Positions 54,682 to 63,251 of a stretch of DNA of 64,000 nt are shown in pieces. The position numbers and the translations under genes are program-made. Below the pieces are notes generated by a model. The model did no database searches and was not told the origin of the DNA. It saw nothing but the letters and a program-made list of their open reading frames with translations. The stretch is from an uncultured Flavobacteriales bacterium (GTDB taxonomy: Bacteria > Bacteroidota > Bacteroidia > Flavobacteriales_G > Salibacteraceae), in NCBI GenBank assembly GCA_913057205.1, contig CAJXNO010000001.1:62001-126000 (forward strand), in the 5' to 3' direction. The number at the start of each line of letters is the position of its first letter. Within the stretch, counting starts at the first letter, position 1.

Positions 54682-54709
54682 GGAAACAAAAAATAACGAA
54701 AACGTTTCC
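54682..54709. promoter_or_regulatory. Candidate TetR operator
   Basis: Nested inverted repeats lie just upstream of the -7 element: GGAAAC (54682-54687) with GTTTCC (54704-54709), and inside them AACG (54695-54698) with CGTT (54703-54706). The position overlaps the -33 region, where a bound repressor would block polymerase. Seen in sequence; binding is inferred. Confidence 0.45.
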
Positions 54710-54853
54710 AATGTGTTGAACGGTTCCATTTCGAGATGAGTGGTGAGTCATGGTATTGGCGAGAAAATTGTAACATTCAGCGCACTTCACAACTCCAAAC
54801 CTTAGACGTAATAGCTTGAAATCAATGTTATAAACGCCTTTGGACTGTGCTTT

Positions 54854-55294
54854 ATGCTGGTCGGTACATCATGTAAGCGCGGCTGCATGAAGGATGTTCC
54901 TTGCGTAGACAACTATGACCCGAAAGCAGAGAAAGAGGGAGACTGTCTTGTATGCACGGTCTTCGGAGTCTATAATTACTGTCCTGAAGCCGATGAGGAT
55001 AATGGTAACTGCTTGTTCGTTAGGGAATTCTACACAGACGTTATCAGCGAAGGCTGGGTAGATGTTTGGGTGGCAGACTCTGCAGACAACAGCAATGTTG
55101 AGCAATTGAGGTACACAGGTCGCATCTCTTCCTTTCCGACTCAAATTCCTGATTGTGAACAGTCAGACAGCTCGCTCACGGTGGTTCGTCCAGCAGGCGA
55201 ATACTATTACGAGGTGGAAACCGAAACCGGAAAGCTTGAATGGGGATGGGTGGTCTACCGAGAAGAGGGTTGCAGATTACTCGATGTTTTGTAG
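54854..55294 (+). CDS. Small cysteine-rich putative lipoprotein
   Basis: A 146-residue protein with two short Asp/Asn/Cys repeats, CVDNYDPKAEKEGDC and YNYCPEADEDNGNCL, of the type NYDPxAxxDxGxC often seen near the N-terminus of Bacteroidota lipoproteins. The mature domain (about 50-146) is predicted beta-rich and is not recognised. The ORF's ATG begins inside a hydrophobic stretch; the codons just before it (NAFGLCF, ending in MLVGTSC) complete a lipoprotein signal, and an ATG at 54825 is one base out of frame with it. The real start may therefore be 54825 with a frameshift. Confidence 0.55.
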   Translation: MLVGTSCKRGCMKDVPCVDNYDPKAEKEGDCLVCTVFGVYNYCPEADEDNGNCLFVREFYTDVISEGWVDVWVADSADNSNVEQLRYTGRISSFPTQIPDCEQSDSSLTVVRPAGEYYYEVETETGKLEWGWVVYREEGCRLLDVL

Positions 55295-55367
55295 GCATTC
55301 CTGCCAAAGAAGTACAGCTTCATTCGCACTTACTTCGTTCTTTTGCAGCCTAATTTGATGACAAGGT

Positions 55368-56789
55368 ATGGATATCAAGGCATTGATCGATCGTGAGCCG
55401 ATCGGAGAGAAGGTGACCATCAAGGGTTGGGTACGGACGTTTCGCAGCAACCGGTTCATTGCACTGAACGATGGATCTACGGTGAAGAACCTACAAGCTG
55501 TCGTTGACTTTGAGCAGCAGCCTGAAGACCTATTACGACGCATCACCACTGGCGCTTGCTTGGCGCTCACGGGTACAATCGCTGAGTCGCAGGGACGAGG
55601 ACAGAACATTGACTTGATGGTAGAGCAGATTGAGGTGTTGGGCGATGCCAGCGCAGAGGCCTACCCACTTCAGCCGAAGAAGCATTCTCTGGAGTTCTTG
55701 CGAGAGATCGCACACCTACGTCCGCGAACCCAGACCTTTGGCGCGGTATTCCGCATTCGGCATGCCCTCCAATTCGCAATTCACAAGTACTTCAATGACA
55801 ATGGCTTTTTCATGGTGCATACCCCGATCATCACGGGTTCCGATGCGGAAGGAGCGGGTGAGATGTTCCGGGTAACTACGCTTGACCCAAAGCAGCCTCC
55901 AAAGACCGAGGAAGGAGAAGTGAATTGGAAGGAGGATTTCTTTGGAAAGGAAACCAACCTCACGGTTTCTGGTCAATTGGAAGGTGAATTGTTTGCGCTT
56001 GGATTGGGCAAGATCTACACCTTTGGACCAACCTTCAGAGCCGAAAACTCCAACACCACTCGTCACTTGGCCGAGTTCTGGATGATCGAGCCAGAGGTGG
56101 CCTTCAATGACCTTTTTGACAACATGGAGCTGGCGGAGGATTGTCTGAAATACGTGATCCGATATGTACTGGAGCATTGTGAGGATGACCTGAACTTCCT
56201 AGCAGAGCGACAGCAGAATGAAGAGAAAGGCTTAGCCCAAGACAAGCGAAGTATACCGTTGATGGATAAGCTGAGGAGTGTGGTCGACAACGAGTTCGTT
56301 CGTTGCAGTTATACCGAAGCCATCGAAATCCTTCGGAATTCAAAACCGAATAAGAAGAAGAAATTTCAATACGTCATTGACGAGTGGGGCGCAGACCTTC
56401 AGAGTGAGCATGAGCGCTACTTGGTAGAGAAGCACTTTGGCAAGCCGGTAATCTTGTACGACTACCCTGCTAAGATCAAAGCCTTCTACATGCGCTTGAA
56501 CGACGATGGAAAGACCGTTCGCGCCATGGACATCCTTTTTCCGGGTATCGGAGAAATTGTTGGCGGCTCCCAGCGGGAAGAGCGTTATGATGTGTTGAAG
56601 CAAAAAGTGGAGGAGTTCGGAATTGAAGAAGAATCGATGTGGTGGTACCTCGAAACACGTAAGTTCGGTACCTGTGTGCACAGCGGTTTCGGATTGGGTT
56701 TTGAACGTTTGATCAGTTTTGTGACGGGCATGGGCAATGTGCGGGATGTGATTCCTTTCCCACGAACGCCGAAAAACGCGGAATTTTAA
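55368..56789 (+). CDS. asnS: Asparagine--tRNA ligase
   Basis: A 473-residue class IIb synthetase. An OB-fold anticodon-binding domain comes first ([22 protein letters not shown], split), then the catalytic core with [52 protein letters not shown] (motif 2, split) and GSGLGFERL-like [29 protein letters not shown] (motif 3, split). The AsnRS-specific [14 protein letters not shown] is present. The ATG at 55368 follows an AAGG. It starts 74 bases after the lipoprotein gene and may be co-transcribed with rpoN. Confidence 0.98.
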   Translation: MDIKALIDREPIGEKVTIKGWVRTFRSNRFIALNDGSTVKNLQAVVDFEQQPEDLLRRITTGACLALTGTIAESQGRGQNIDLMVEQIEVLGDASAEAYPLQPKKHSLEFLREIAHLRPRTQTFGAVFRIRHALQFAIHKYFNDNGFFMVHTPIITGSDAEGAGEMFRVTTLDPKQPPKTEEGEVNWKEDFFGKETNLTVSGQLEGELFALGLGKIYTFGPTFRAENSNTTRHLAEFWMIEPEVAFNDLFDNMELAEDCLKYVIRYVLEHCEDDLNFLAERQQNEEKGLAQDKRSIPLMDKLRSVVDNEFVRCSYTEAIEILRNSKPNKKKKFQYVIDEWGADLQSEHERYLVEKHFGKPVILYDYPAKIKAFYMRLNDDGKTVRAMDILFPGIGEIVGGSQREERYDVLKQKVEEFGIEEESMWWYLETRKFGTCVHSGFGLGFERLISFVTGMGNVRDVIPFPRTPKNAEF

Positions 56790-56801
56790 TATTTTCCAGC
56801 G

Positions 56802-56819
56802 TCGAAGCAGAAGCTTCGA
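56802..56819 (+). promoter_or_regulatory. Hairpin in the rpoN leader
   Basis: A perfect 7-bp stem, TCGAAGC/GCTTCGA, with an AGAA tetraloop ends nine bases before the rpoN ATG. It has no T-run, so it is not a terminator. It could affect ribosome access or mRNA stability. Confidence 0.45.
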
Positions 56820-56828
56820 TCCGGTGCT

Positions 56829-58286
56829 ATGGCCTTAAAACAAACCTTACAACAGAAGCTCCTACAAAAGCTAAGTCCACAGCAAATTCAGCTGATGAAG
56901 ATGCTGCAGCTGCCTACCATTGCCTTGGAGGCCCGGATCAAGGATGAGATCGAGTCTAACCCCGCACTGGAAGAAGGTAAGGAGGCAAGCACCGATGACT
57001 ACGATGATTACCAAGGCGAAGAAACCGATGATCGAAGCGAAGCGGAGAAGGAATTCGACTTCAGCGATTATATGGACGATGATGACACGCCCGGTTATCG
57101 CTACGAGGCGAACAATTATTCCCGCGACGATGAAGACAGTCGGGTTCCCATTGGCACTACAAGTACTTTTCATGAACGCCTTACCGATCAACTGCACATG
57201 CGTCGGCTGTCTGATACCGAGGAGGCAATCTGCGAACACCTTATCGGAAGTCTAGATGACAGTGGATACCTCCGCAGAGAGGTTACTGCGGTGGTAGATG
57301 ACCTGGCTTTTTCTCAGAGCATCATGACCACGGAGGAGGAAGTAGAGCGCTTGTTGGTTGAGCAGGTTCAAGACATGGATCCTGCGGGAGTAGGTGCACG
57401 TGACTTGCAAGAATGCCTTCTGATTCAGATCAAGCGAAAGCCATCTGATGTGGCGGTCAAAACAGCCACTGTGATCCTTGAGCGCTTCTACATGGAGTTT
57501 GTGAAGAAGCACTACGATAAGATCATCCAGCGCCTTGAGATTGAAGAAGAGGATTTAAGAGACGCAATTGAAGAGATTACCCACTTGAACCCGAAGCCGG
57601 GCAACAGCCTGAACGAGACGGCACGTCCGATTGAGCAGGTGATTCCCGACTTTACGTTGATCATGGACGAGGATGATATTCAAGTACAACTCAATAGCCG
57701 TAACGCTCCAGAGCTTCGCATTTCCAACAAATACATGGAGATGATGGAAGACTTTGCGCGCATCAAAGGGAAACCCAACAAGGCCCAGCGTGATGCGATG
57801 CAGTTCGTAAAGCAAAAGATCGACAGTGCCAAGTGGTTTGTAGACGCCATCAAGCAACGGCAGAATACCTTGATCCGTACCATGGAAGCCATTGTATCCT
57901 ACCAGCGCGCTTATTTTGAAACGGGTGACGAAACCAAGCTCAAACCCATGATCTTGAAAGACATTGCAGACAAGATCGGCATGGACATCAGTACGGTGAG
58001 CCGGGTGTCGAACAGCAAGTACGTCCAAACGTCTTATGGCACATTCCCACTCAAGTATTTCTTCTCTGAATCATTGACCAATGAAGAAGGAGAGGAGGTG
58101 AGTACGCGCGAGGTGAAGAAGATCCTTTCTGACTTGATTGAGAAGGAAGACAAAAAGAAACCGTTGACAGACGACCGATTGGCCAAGGAACTAAAGGCGA
58201 AAGGTTATAATATTGCCAGACGAACCGTTGCCAAATACAGGGAACAGTTAGATATCCCCGTAGCCCGTCTACGGAAGGAACTATGA
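56829..58286 (+). CDS. rpoN: RNA polymerase sigma-54 factor
   Basis: A 485-residue sigma-54. Region I is the Gln/Leu-rich start (LKQTLQQKLLQKLSPQQIQLMKMLQL, split) that contacts enhancer-binding activators; a long acidic region II follows (about residues 50-110); region III has the core-binding domain, an HTH (ADKIGMDISTVSRVSNSKYVQTSYG, split) and the RpoN box ARRTVAKYREQL that reads the -24 element. All parts are present. The promoter found at secA fits this factor. No enhancer-binding activator is in the window. Confidence 0.98.
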   Translation: MALKQTLQQKLLQKLSPQQIQLMKMLQLPTIALEARIKDEIESNPALEEGKEASTDDYDDYQGEETDDRSEAEKEFDFSDYMDDDDTPGYRYEANNYSRDDEDSRVPIGTTSTFHERLTDQLHMRRLSDTEEAICEHLIGSLDDSGYLRREVTAVVDDLAFSQSIMTTEEEVERLLVEQVQDMDPAGVGARDLQECLLIQIKRKPSDVAVKTATVILERFYMEFVKKHYDKIIQRLEIEEEDLRDAIEEITHLNPKPGNSLNETARPIEQVIPDFTLIMDEDDIQVQLNSRNAPELRISNKYMEMMEDFARIKGKPNKAQRDAMQFVKQKIDSAKWFVDAIKQRQNTLIRTMEAIVSYQRAYFETGDETKLKPMILKDIADKIGMDISTVSRVSNSKYVQTSYGTFPLKYFFSESLTNEEGEEVSTREVKKILSDLIEKEDKKKPLTDDRLAKELKAKGYNIARRTVAKYREQLDIPVARLRKEL

Positions 58287-58897
58287 AGAAAGCCGCGATC
58301 ATAACCTCCTATGTGTTCCATCCCATCTTTTTACCGACGGCGGGTCTGATCTTCGTTTTCAGTCTGAACACCTACATCTCCCAAACCACCCCGATGAACA
58401 AGCAGTACTTTGTGATTGCTTGGATCTTCGTGAATACCGTGATCATCCCACTGTTGTTTACCATGTTTTTGCGATGGAAGAAGGTGATTGACTCTATTCA
58501 ACTGCATTCCAGAAAAGATCGCTTGGTTCCGTTTGCCTTCGCGATGTTCCTTTACTTCACGAACTACTACTTGATGAAGGATGTGCCCTTGCCCCAAGTA
58601 CTCTACTCCATTTTTCTTGGTAGTAGCATTGCCGTTACGGCCTCCTTTTTCATCACCTTTTACACCAAGATCAGCATCCATATGATTGGGATGGGTGGAT
58701 TAACCGCAGCCATTTATGGCGTAGCCCAAGTCTATGACCTACCGATTGTAGGTATGGTGATGCTGGGTATGATTGCCAGCGGAATCGTAGGAAGTGCCCG
58801 CTATATTCTAGATTCGCACTCCTTGCGACAGATTTATATGGGATGGGGATTGGGGTTCTTAGCAGTCTATTTGCCCCTGGTCAACAACTGGGGATAG
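58283..58897 (+). CDS. Polytopic membrane protein (possible PAP2-related)
   Basis: A 204-residue protein with about six hydrophobic helices. It starts within the rpoN stop (ATGA). Features such as HSRKDRLVPFAFAMFLYFTNYYLM (split), KISIHMIGMGGLTAAIYGV and GSARYILDSHSLRQIYMGWG (with Arg and His near the membrane) are typical of Bacteroidota proteins distantly related to PAP2 phosphatases; the complete PAP2 motif set is not visible. Function unknown. It ends seven bases before the convergent frameshifted gene. Confidence 0.75.
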   Translation: MKKAAIITSYVFHPIFLPTAGLIFVFSLNTYISQTTPMNKQYFVIAWIFVNTVIIPLLFTMFLRWKKVIDSIQLHSRKDRLVPFAFAMFLYFTNYYLMKDVPLPQVLYSIFLGSSIAVTASFFITFYTKISIHMIGMGGLTAAIYGVAQVYDLPIVGMVMLGMIASGIVGSARYILDSHSLRQIYMGWGLGFLAVYLPLVNNWG

Positions 58898-58904
58898 ACG
58901 CAAT

Positions 58905-59290
58905 TCAGAGCTTTTGCACATTCATGAACTGAATGCCCCACTGTAAGGGGTGAGTATCGGTGCGCGTTAGGATAATCATACCCATGTCGGTGTAGAAATG
59001 TGCCAACAAAAACTCACCGATCTGAAGGCTGTATTGCGCACGCATTTGTCCCATCTGCTTAATGATGTCGCGAACACCACCTGATCGCCGAGTACTTCAC
59101 GGACCTCTGCATTTTTTGTATTCTGGGTCATGGTACCCGCCTCAATGTCTACCTTGATGGTGGAAGGGTTGGTGGTGCTGGTCTCAATGGGTTGGCCTTT
59201 GTAGTTGATCTTCAACTGGCTTGACTCAAAAGAGTGGATCTTGTCTTGTGCATAGCCGAAGCTGCTTGCCAAAAAAATCAGAAGTGTCAT
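58905..59290 (-). pseudogene. Small secreted protein gene with one frameshift
   Basis: The track ORF (58976-59290) begins with a signal peptide (MTLLIFLASSFGYAQ) and reads well to EVREVLGDQVV, then turns into nonsense. Restoring one base near 59073 (GTGTTCGCG) gives a sensible continuation, DIIKQMGQMRAQYSLQIGEF, then LAHFYTDMGMIILTRTDTHP, ending in MNVQKL with a TGA at 58905. The repaired product has about 128 residues and no family I recognise. The lesion is either a real mutation or an assembly error; the rest looks under selection. Confidence 0.6.
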
Positions 59291-59326
59291 GATTGGTCTT
59301 CATCTGATGATCGAATTTCGATTGCA

Positions 59327-60862
59327 TCAAATGTAATCAACTTTAGAAAGATACTCCTCTGCTTGATCAAGGTAGGCTTTTCGCTTTTCTGCGTCCATTT
59401 TATCCCACGTGCGGTACATCATGGAGATGCGCGGATTATTACCAAGCTTATCCCGATGTCGCACATGGAAATGCCAATAGAGGCTATTCAGCGGACATGC
59501 ACCTTCACCGGTCTTTTTCTTATGATCATAGTGGCAATTACTGCAATGGTCGCCCATCTTGTGCACGTAACTGGCTCCAGAAACATAAGGCTTGGTTCCA
59601 ACGATGCCCCCATCTGCATACTGGCTCATCCCACGGGTGTTTGTGATCTCCACCCATTCAATCGCATCGATGTAGATACCGAGGTACCAAGCATCCACTT
59701 CGTCTGGATCGCATCCTGCCAACAACGCGAAGTTCCCTGTCAGCATAAGACGTTGAATGTGGTGCGCATAGGCATGATCCAAGGAGCCTTGAATCGCATG
59801 TCGCATGCATGCCATCTTGGTGTCGCCGGTCCAATACCATTTCGGAAGAGGTTGGTTGTGCTCAAAGAAGTTCATCTCGGCAAAGTCGGGCATCTTCCAC
59901 CAGTAAACACCTCGCATGAATTCACGCCAGCCGATGATCTGCCGAACAAAACCTTCCAATTGTGAGAAGTCAACCTCCTCCTGATTCGCCCGCCAATGCT
60001 CGATCGCTGCATCCACCACCTCCTTGGGTGAGATCATCTTCAAATTCATACTGAAGGAAATCCGTGCATGGTAAAGGCTCCACTCCCGTTGGCTCATTGC
60101 ATCTTGGAAGTCGCCGAAGTAGCGGAAGCAAACGTCTAAGAAATGCTGGAGCAGTTCAATGCTTTCTGCACGATTGATGGGCCAGATGAAGGCAGAGGCA
60201 GCAACCTTTCCAAAGGTTTCTACACCTGAAGCTTTCAGCTCATCCTCGATCGAGCTTAGGTCGTGGCTGAAAAGAAAGGGTTTCTCTACCTTCCAATCTT
60301 TGGGGAGTTTCTTTCGATTCGACGCATCGTAGTTCCACTGACCGGTCAACGGTTCACCGTTATCCATCAATACGTCGTGCTTCTTCCGCATGTTGCGGTA
60401 GAAGTATTCCATGACCAGCTGCTTTCTGTCATGAAACATCTCTTTCAGCTCCAAACGCTCCGTGTAAAAATGCTCTGTATCGCATGCTGATGTTGGAATA
60501 GAGAGTTTCTTGCAGAGCTCATTCAGGGCTTGATCGAGCCTCCATTCATCGGGCAGCAGGTACTCAAAGCGATCAAATTGGTGTTCTTTGATGAGCCTCG
60601 AAACGTTGGCTGCAATGGACTGCTCATTGTTCTCGTCGTTGAGTTTGAGGTAGATGGTCTGATGTCCTTGCTCAGCAAGTCCTTGCTCAAAGGCGCGCAT
60701 AGCGGCAAAGAAGCCGAGCACTTTTTGGGTGTGGTGCTTCGTGTAGTCTGTCTCTGACCTGCACTCCATCAAGACATAAGTAACGGCTGAGCTTTTTTCT
60801 TGGAACCACGAATGCTGGCTGTTGAGCTGATCGCCCAAAATGAGTCGGAGTGTTTTTGCCAT
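59327..60862 (-). CDS. Iron-sulfur cryptochrome/photolyase (PhrB-like)
   Basis: A 511-residue FAD protein of the FeS-BCP group, whose characterised members repair (6-4) photoproducts using light. The Rossmann-like antenna domain starts MAKTLRLILGDQLNSQHSWF; the FAD domain carries WREFMRGVYWW, GDTKMACMRHAIQGSLDHAYAHHIQRLML (split) and the four cysteines for the 4Fe-4S cluster in LLAGCDPDEVD, GDHCSNCHYD and GACPLNSLYWHF. All key features are intact. The ATG at 60862 is chosen over the track start 19 codons upstream. It is near the carotenoid operon and divergent from the DUF429 gene. Confidence 0.95.
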   Translation of the reverse strand: MAKTLRLILGDQLNSQHSWFQEKSSAVTYVLMECRSETDYTKHHTQKVLGFFAAMRAFEQGLAEQGHQTIYLKLNDENNEQSIAANVSRLIKEHQFDRFEYLLPDEWRLDQALNELCKKLSIPTSACDTEHFYTERLELKEMFHDRKQLVMEYFYRNMRKKHDVLMDNGEPLTGQWNYDASNRKKLPKDWKVEKPFLFSHDLSSIEDELKASGVETFGKVAASAFIWPINRAESIELLQHFLDVCFRYFGDFQDAMSQREWSLYHARISFSMNLKMISPKEVVDAAIEHWRANQEEVDFSQLEGFVRQIIGWREFMRGVYWWKMPDFAEMNFFEHNQPLPKWYWTGDTKMACMRHAIQGSLDHAYAHHIQRLMLTGNFALLAGCDPDEVDAWYLGIYIDAIEWVEITNTRGMSQYADGGIVGTKPYVSGASYVHKMGDHCSNCHYDHKKKTGEGACPLNSLYWHFHVRHRDKLGNNPRISMMYRTWDKMDAEKRKAYLDQAEEYLSKVDYI

Positions 60863-60903
60863 GGATTTGAAACATCTACACCAGCTGCATTGTTTGGCAA
60901 AGC

Positions 60904-61500
60904 ATGGGAATAGGACCACTCCAAATCGCTGGTGTTGACTACGGTTCGAAGTTCGCCGGTACTACCGCTATCGCATGGCTTGCAGATGGAGGTATTCACT
61001 TGGCACAGTCGGTCAAGAAGGGTGATGCCGATGCTTGGCTCATGGATCAATTGCTTACACTTCATGTGAAGATCATGTTTATTGATGCGCCCTTGAGTTT
61101 GCCAAGTGTGTACAGTAACCCAGACCGGGCTGATGGAGACGACTATTTCTACCGGGCTGCTGACCGAGCAGCTGGAGCGATGTCGCCCATGTTCATCGGT
61201 GGATTAACCGCCAGGGCGATGCGACTGACAGAAGCATTACTTCCAATGGAAAGTGTGGAGGTCTACCCTAAGCTATTGGCTCAAGAGATGAACCTTACGG
61301 ATATCGGCTACAAGCAAAAAGATGGTGATTTAAAAGCTTGTTGTGATCGAATAGAAGAAGCCCTGAACGTTCCGTTCGAAGGGGTTCCTGATAATTGGCA
61401 CGCATTAGATGCGGTATTAGCCCTCTACACTGGAATACGATGGTTAGATGGACGTGCGAAGCGTTTTGGCGAGCTGGAAGAAGGTCTTATTTGGTTTTGA
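60904..61500 (+). CDS. DUF429 domain protein (predicted RNase H-like nuclease)
   Basis: A 198-residue protein of the DUF429 family. The strand IAGVDYGSKFAGTTAIAW with its Asp, MFIDAPLSLPSVY with a second Asp, the AADRAAGAMSPMFIGGLTARAM helix, VEVYPKLLA and a late WHALDAVLALY Asp reproduce the RNase H-like arrangement predicted for this family. Activity and substrate are unknown. It begins 41 bases from the divergent photolyase gene and overlaps the lycopene cyclase gene's end by 14 bases. Confidence 0.85.
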   Translation: MGIGPLQIAGVDYGSKFAGTTAIAWLADGGIHLAQSVKKGDADAWLMDQLLTLHVKIMFIDAPLSLPSVYSNPDRADGDDYFYRAADRAAGAMSPMFIGGLTARAMRLTEALLPMESVEVYPKLLAQEMNLTDIGYKQKDGDLKACCDRIEEALNVPFEGVPDNWHALDAVLALYTGIRWLDGRAKRFGELEEGLIWF

Positions 61501-62176
61501 GCTTTTCGTAGACCAAGGTGAGGATGAAGAGGTAGCTCAGCAGGTACATGCTGTCTTCCGCGGGTATGGTTCCGATGCGAAGCCCCATGTTCTCTAAGTT
61601 GTTGTACCAAACGATCGGGGCCTCGGTGAAGCTGCCGGTGAGCCATCCGTTCATGATCAGAAAAGGAATCAGTGAAACGAAGTAGCCACGGAAGAACCTT
61701 CCTATCCAAGGACGCTTTAGGACAAAGAACTGCATGCCCATCAATGACGCGGTCAGGAAGAAGCAAATGCTCGTATACATCCGATCTAAGAAATAAGCTC
61801 CCAGAAACAAGGTGGTTACCAGAAAGAAGAAGGTTATGGCTTGGTGACTGTTCTTGAACCAATCCCGTGGAAAAAAGTGGTTCATCACCTCATAGATGAA
61901 CAGACACGCAAAGGGAACCGTCCAGAAGAAGTTATACTCTTCCAAAGGCAACCTGCCTATGTAAATGCCGAGCAGATAGTCTTCATTGAACCCCCACACG
62001 CCAAAGGCGGTGAAGAGCTCATCCCAGGCCAAATAGATGCCGCTTGCGACAGCTGTTCCCGTTAAGATCGCTTTCCATTGCGAAAGGAATCGGATCCTGC
62101 GCTCATAGCTCTGTGCCAAAGGGTAGGCGATCGTAAGGAGGTTGATCAGCAAGTATTGGTAGTGATCATCGATCAT
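61487..62176 (-). CDS. Lycopene cyclase domain protein (CrtYcd-type)
   Basis: A 229-residue membrane protein with two copies of the lycopene-cyclase domain, each ending in a PLEE-like motif (RLPLEEYNFFWTVPFACLFIYE, split; the second, around APIVWYNNLENMGLR and GTIPAEDSMYLLSYLFI, has PAED). It should form beta-ionone rings on lycopene-type carotenoids. The ATG at 62176 overlaps the crtZ stop (ATGA). Last gene of the minus-strand crtI-cruF-crtZ-cyclase operon. Confidence 0.92.
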   Translation of the reverse strand: MIDDHYQYLLINLLTIAYPLAQSYERRIRFLSQWKAILTGTAVASGIYLAWDELFTAFGVWGFNEDYLLGIYIGRLPLEEYNFFWTVPFACLFIYEVMNHFFPRDWFKNSHQAITFFFLVTTLFLGAYFLDRMYTSICFFLTASLMGMQFFVLKRPWIGRFFRGYFVSLIPFLIMNGWLTGSFTEAPIVWYNNLENMGLRIGTIPAEDSMYLLSYLFILTLVYEKLKTK

Positions 62177-62628
62177 CTGCTGCGCATTGCTTCCTTGAAA
62201 TACTTCATCGGTACCAAGAGCATGCCGAAGCACTCCCCGTCTTCCTTGCCGAGGTGCTTGTGGTGCACCTTGTGCGCTTTTCTGATGGCTCGGAAATACA
62301 CATTATCGGTGCGTTTGAACCAGGGTAAGCGTTGGTGAATAAAAACATCATGTACCAAAAAGTAGGCAAGTCCATACACCGCGATCCCTAAGCCTACAAA
62401 AACCCTCCAATCGTTTCCACCCATCATTCCAAACATGATGAAGAGCCAACTCGGTACAGCGAAGATTAGGAAGAACACGTCGTTCTTCTCAAAGAAGCCC
62501 GGTTCGTGTTGGTGGTGGTCCTTGTGGAAATACCACCCCAGACCATGCATGACGTACTTGTGCATGAACCACGCCATGAACTCCATGAAGAAGAAGGTTG
62601 CTATGGTAATACTGATGTTGGTGATCAT
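62173..62628 (-). CDS. crtZ: Beta-carotene hydroxylase
   Basis: A 151-residue di-iron membrane hydroxylase that adds the 3-hydroxyl group to beta-rings. Four His clusters are present: MHKYVMHG, HKDHHQHE, VHDVFIHQR and HKVHHKH. The track ORF adds 115 antisense-like residues; the ATG at 62628 overlaps the cruF stop by four bases and gives the normal length. Acts after ring closure by the neighbouring cyclase. Confidence 0.96.
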   Translation of the reverse strand: MITNISITIATFFFMEFMAWFMHKYVMHGLGWYFHKDHHQHEPGFFEKNDVFFLIFAVPSWLFIMFGMMGGNDWRVFVGLGIAVYGLAYFLVHDVFIHQRLPWFKRTDNVYFRAIRKAHKVHHKHLGKEDGECFGMLLVPMKYFKEAMRSR

Positions 62629-63251
62629 TGTGGCAGGAGATTCAATATTCCGAAAAATACCAATTGGGTAGCATAAACAGCAATGGCAACCTGAGTGTTC
62701 AGTTGCCAACGCACCCGCTGCCACATGAAAGCTAAGCCGGATGCCACAACAAACCAAGCCACATAGTTTTCTAAGGGCGGATGGGTCAATGCCCACTCCC
62801 AGAAGTCGTACTTGATGGCAATGGGTTCGATGAAATAATCGAGGAATACCATCAAGCCTCCCGCCACCAATGCTGTGGTTGCATCGCTCAAGCCGAACCT
62901 GCGGGCAATAGCTACGGAGCCGTAGAGTAGGATGAACCAATTGATGCCGATGATCAGTGGTGTATTGAGCCACTGCCAGCCCAGCACATGTTCATAGATG
63001 TATTCACCGAATGGAAAACCAGTGTTAACCCCAACAACTTCGATGAAGAATCCTCCGGCCCAAGTAGCGGGGATCAACCACCAATTCCTCCAATCCACAT
63101 GCGCAAAAAGGATGCATCCAAAGGTGATCAGTAGATTCAAAGGGGTAAGTTCCAAGAAGGAGCTTGCATCGCCAAAAACGATACCACCTATGCCTACCAA
63201 GTGAAAGATAATGAGCACTGCAATCGCGATATTGGTCTTGTTCTTAAGCAT
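62625..63251 (-). CDS. cruF: Carotenoid 1,2-hydratase-type protein CruF
   Basis: A 208-residue membrane protein of the CruF/DUF422 family, about seven helices. Diagnostic stretches are VVGVNTGFPFGEYIYEHVLG, PLIIGINWFILLYGSVAIARRFG (split), LDYFIEPIAIKYDFWEW and ENYVAWFVVASGLAFM. It hydrates the acyclic end of a carotenoid, as in myxol or saproxanthin-like pigments. The ATG at 63251 overlaps crtI by eight bases. Confidence 0.92.
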   Translation of the reverse strand: MLKNKTNIAIAVLIIFHLVGIGGIVFGDASSFLELTPLNLLITFGCILFAHVDWRNWWLIPATWAGGFFIEVVGVNTGFPFGEYIYEHVLGWQWLNTPLIIGINWFILLYGSVAIARRFGLSDATTALVAGGLMVFLDYFIEPIAIKYDFWEWALTHPPLENYVAWFVVASGLAFMWQRVRWQLNTQVAIAVYATQLVFFGILNLLPQ

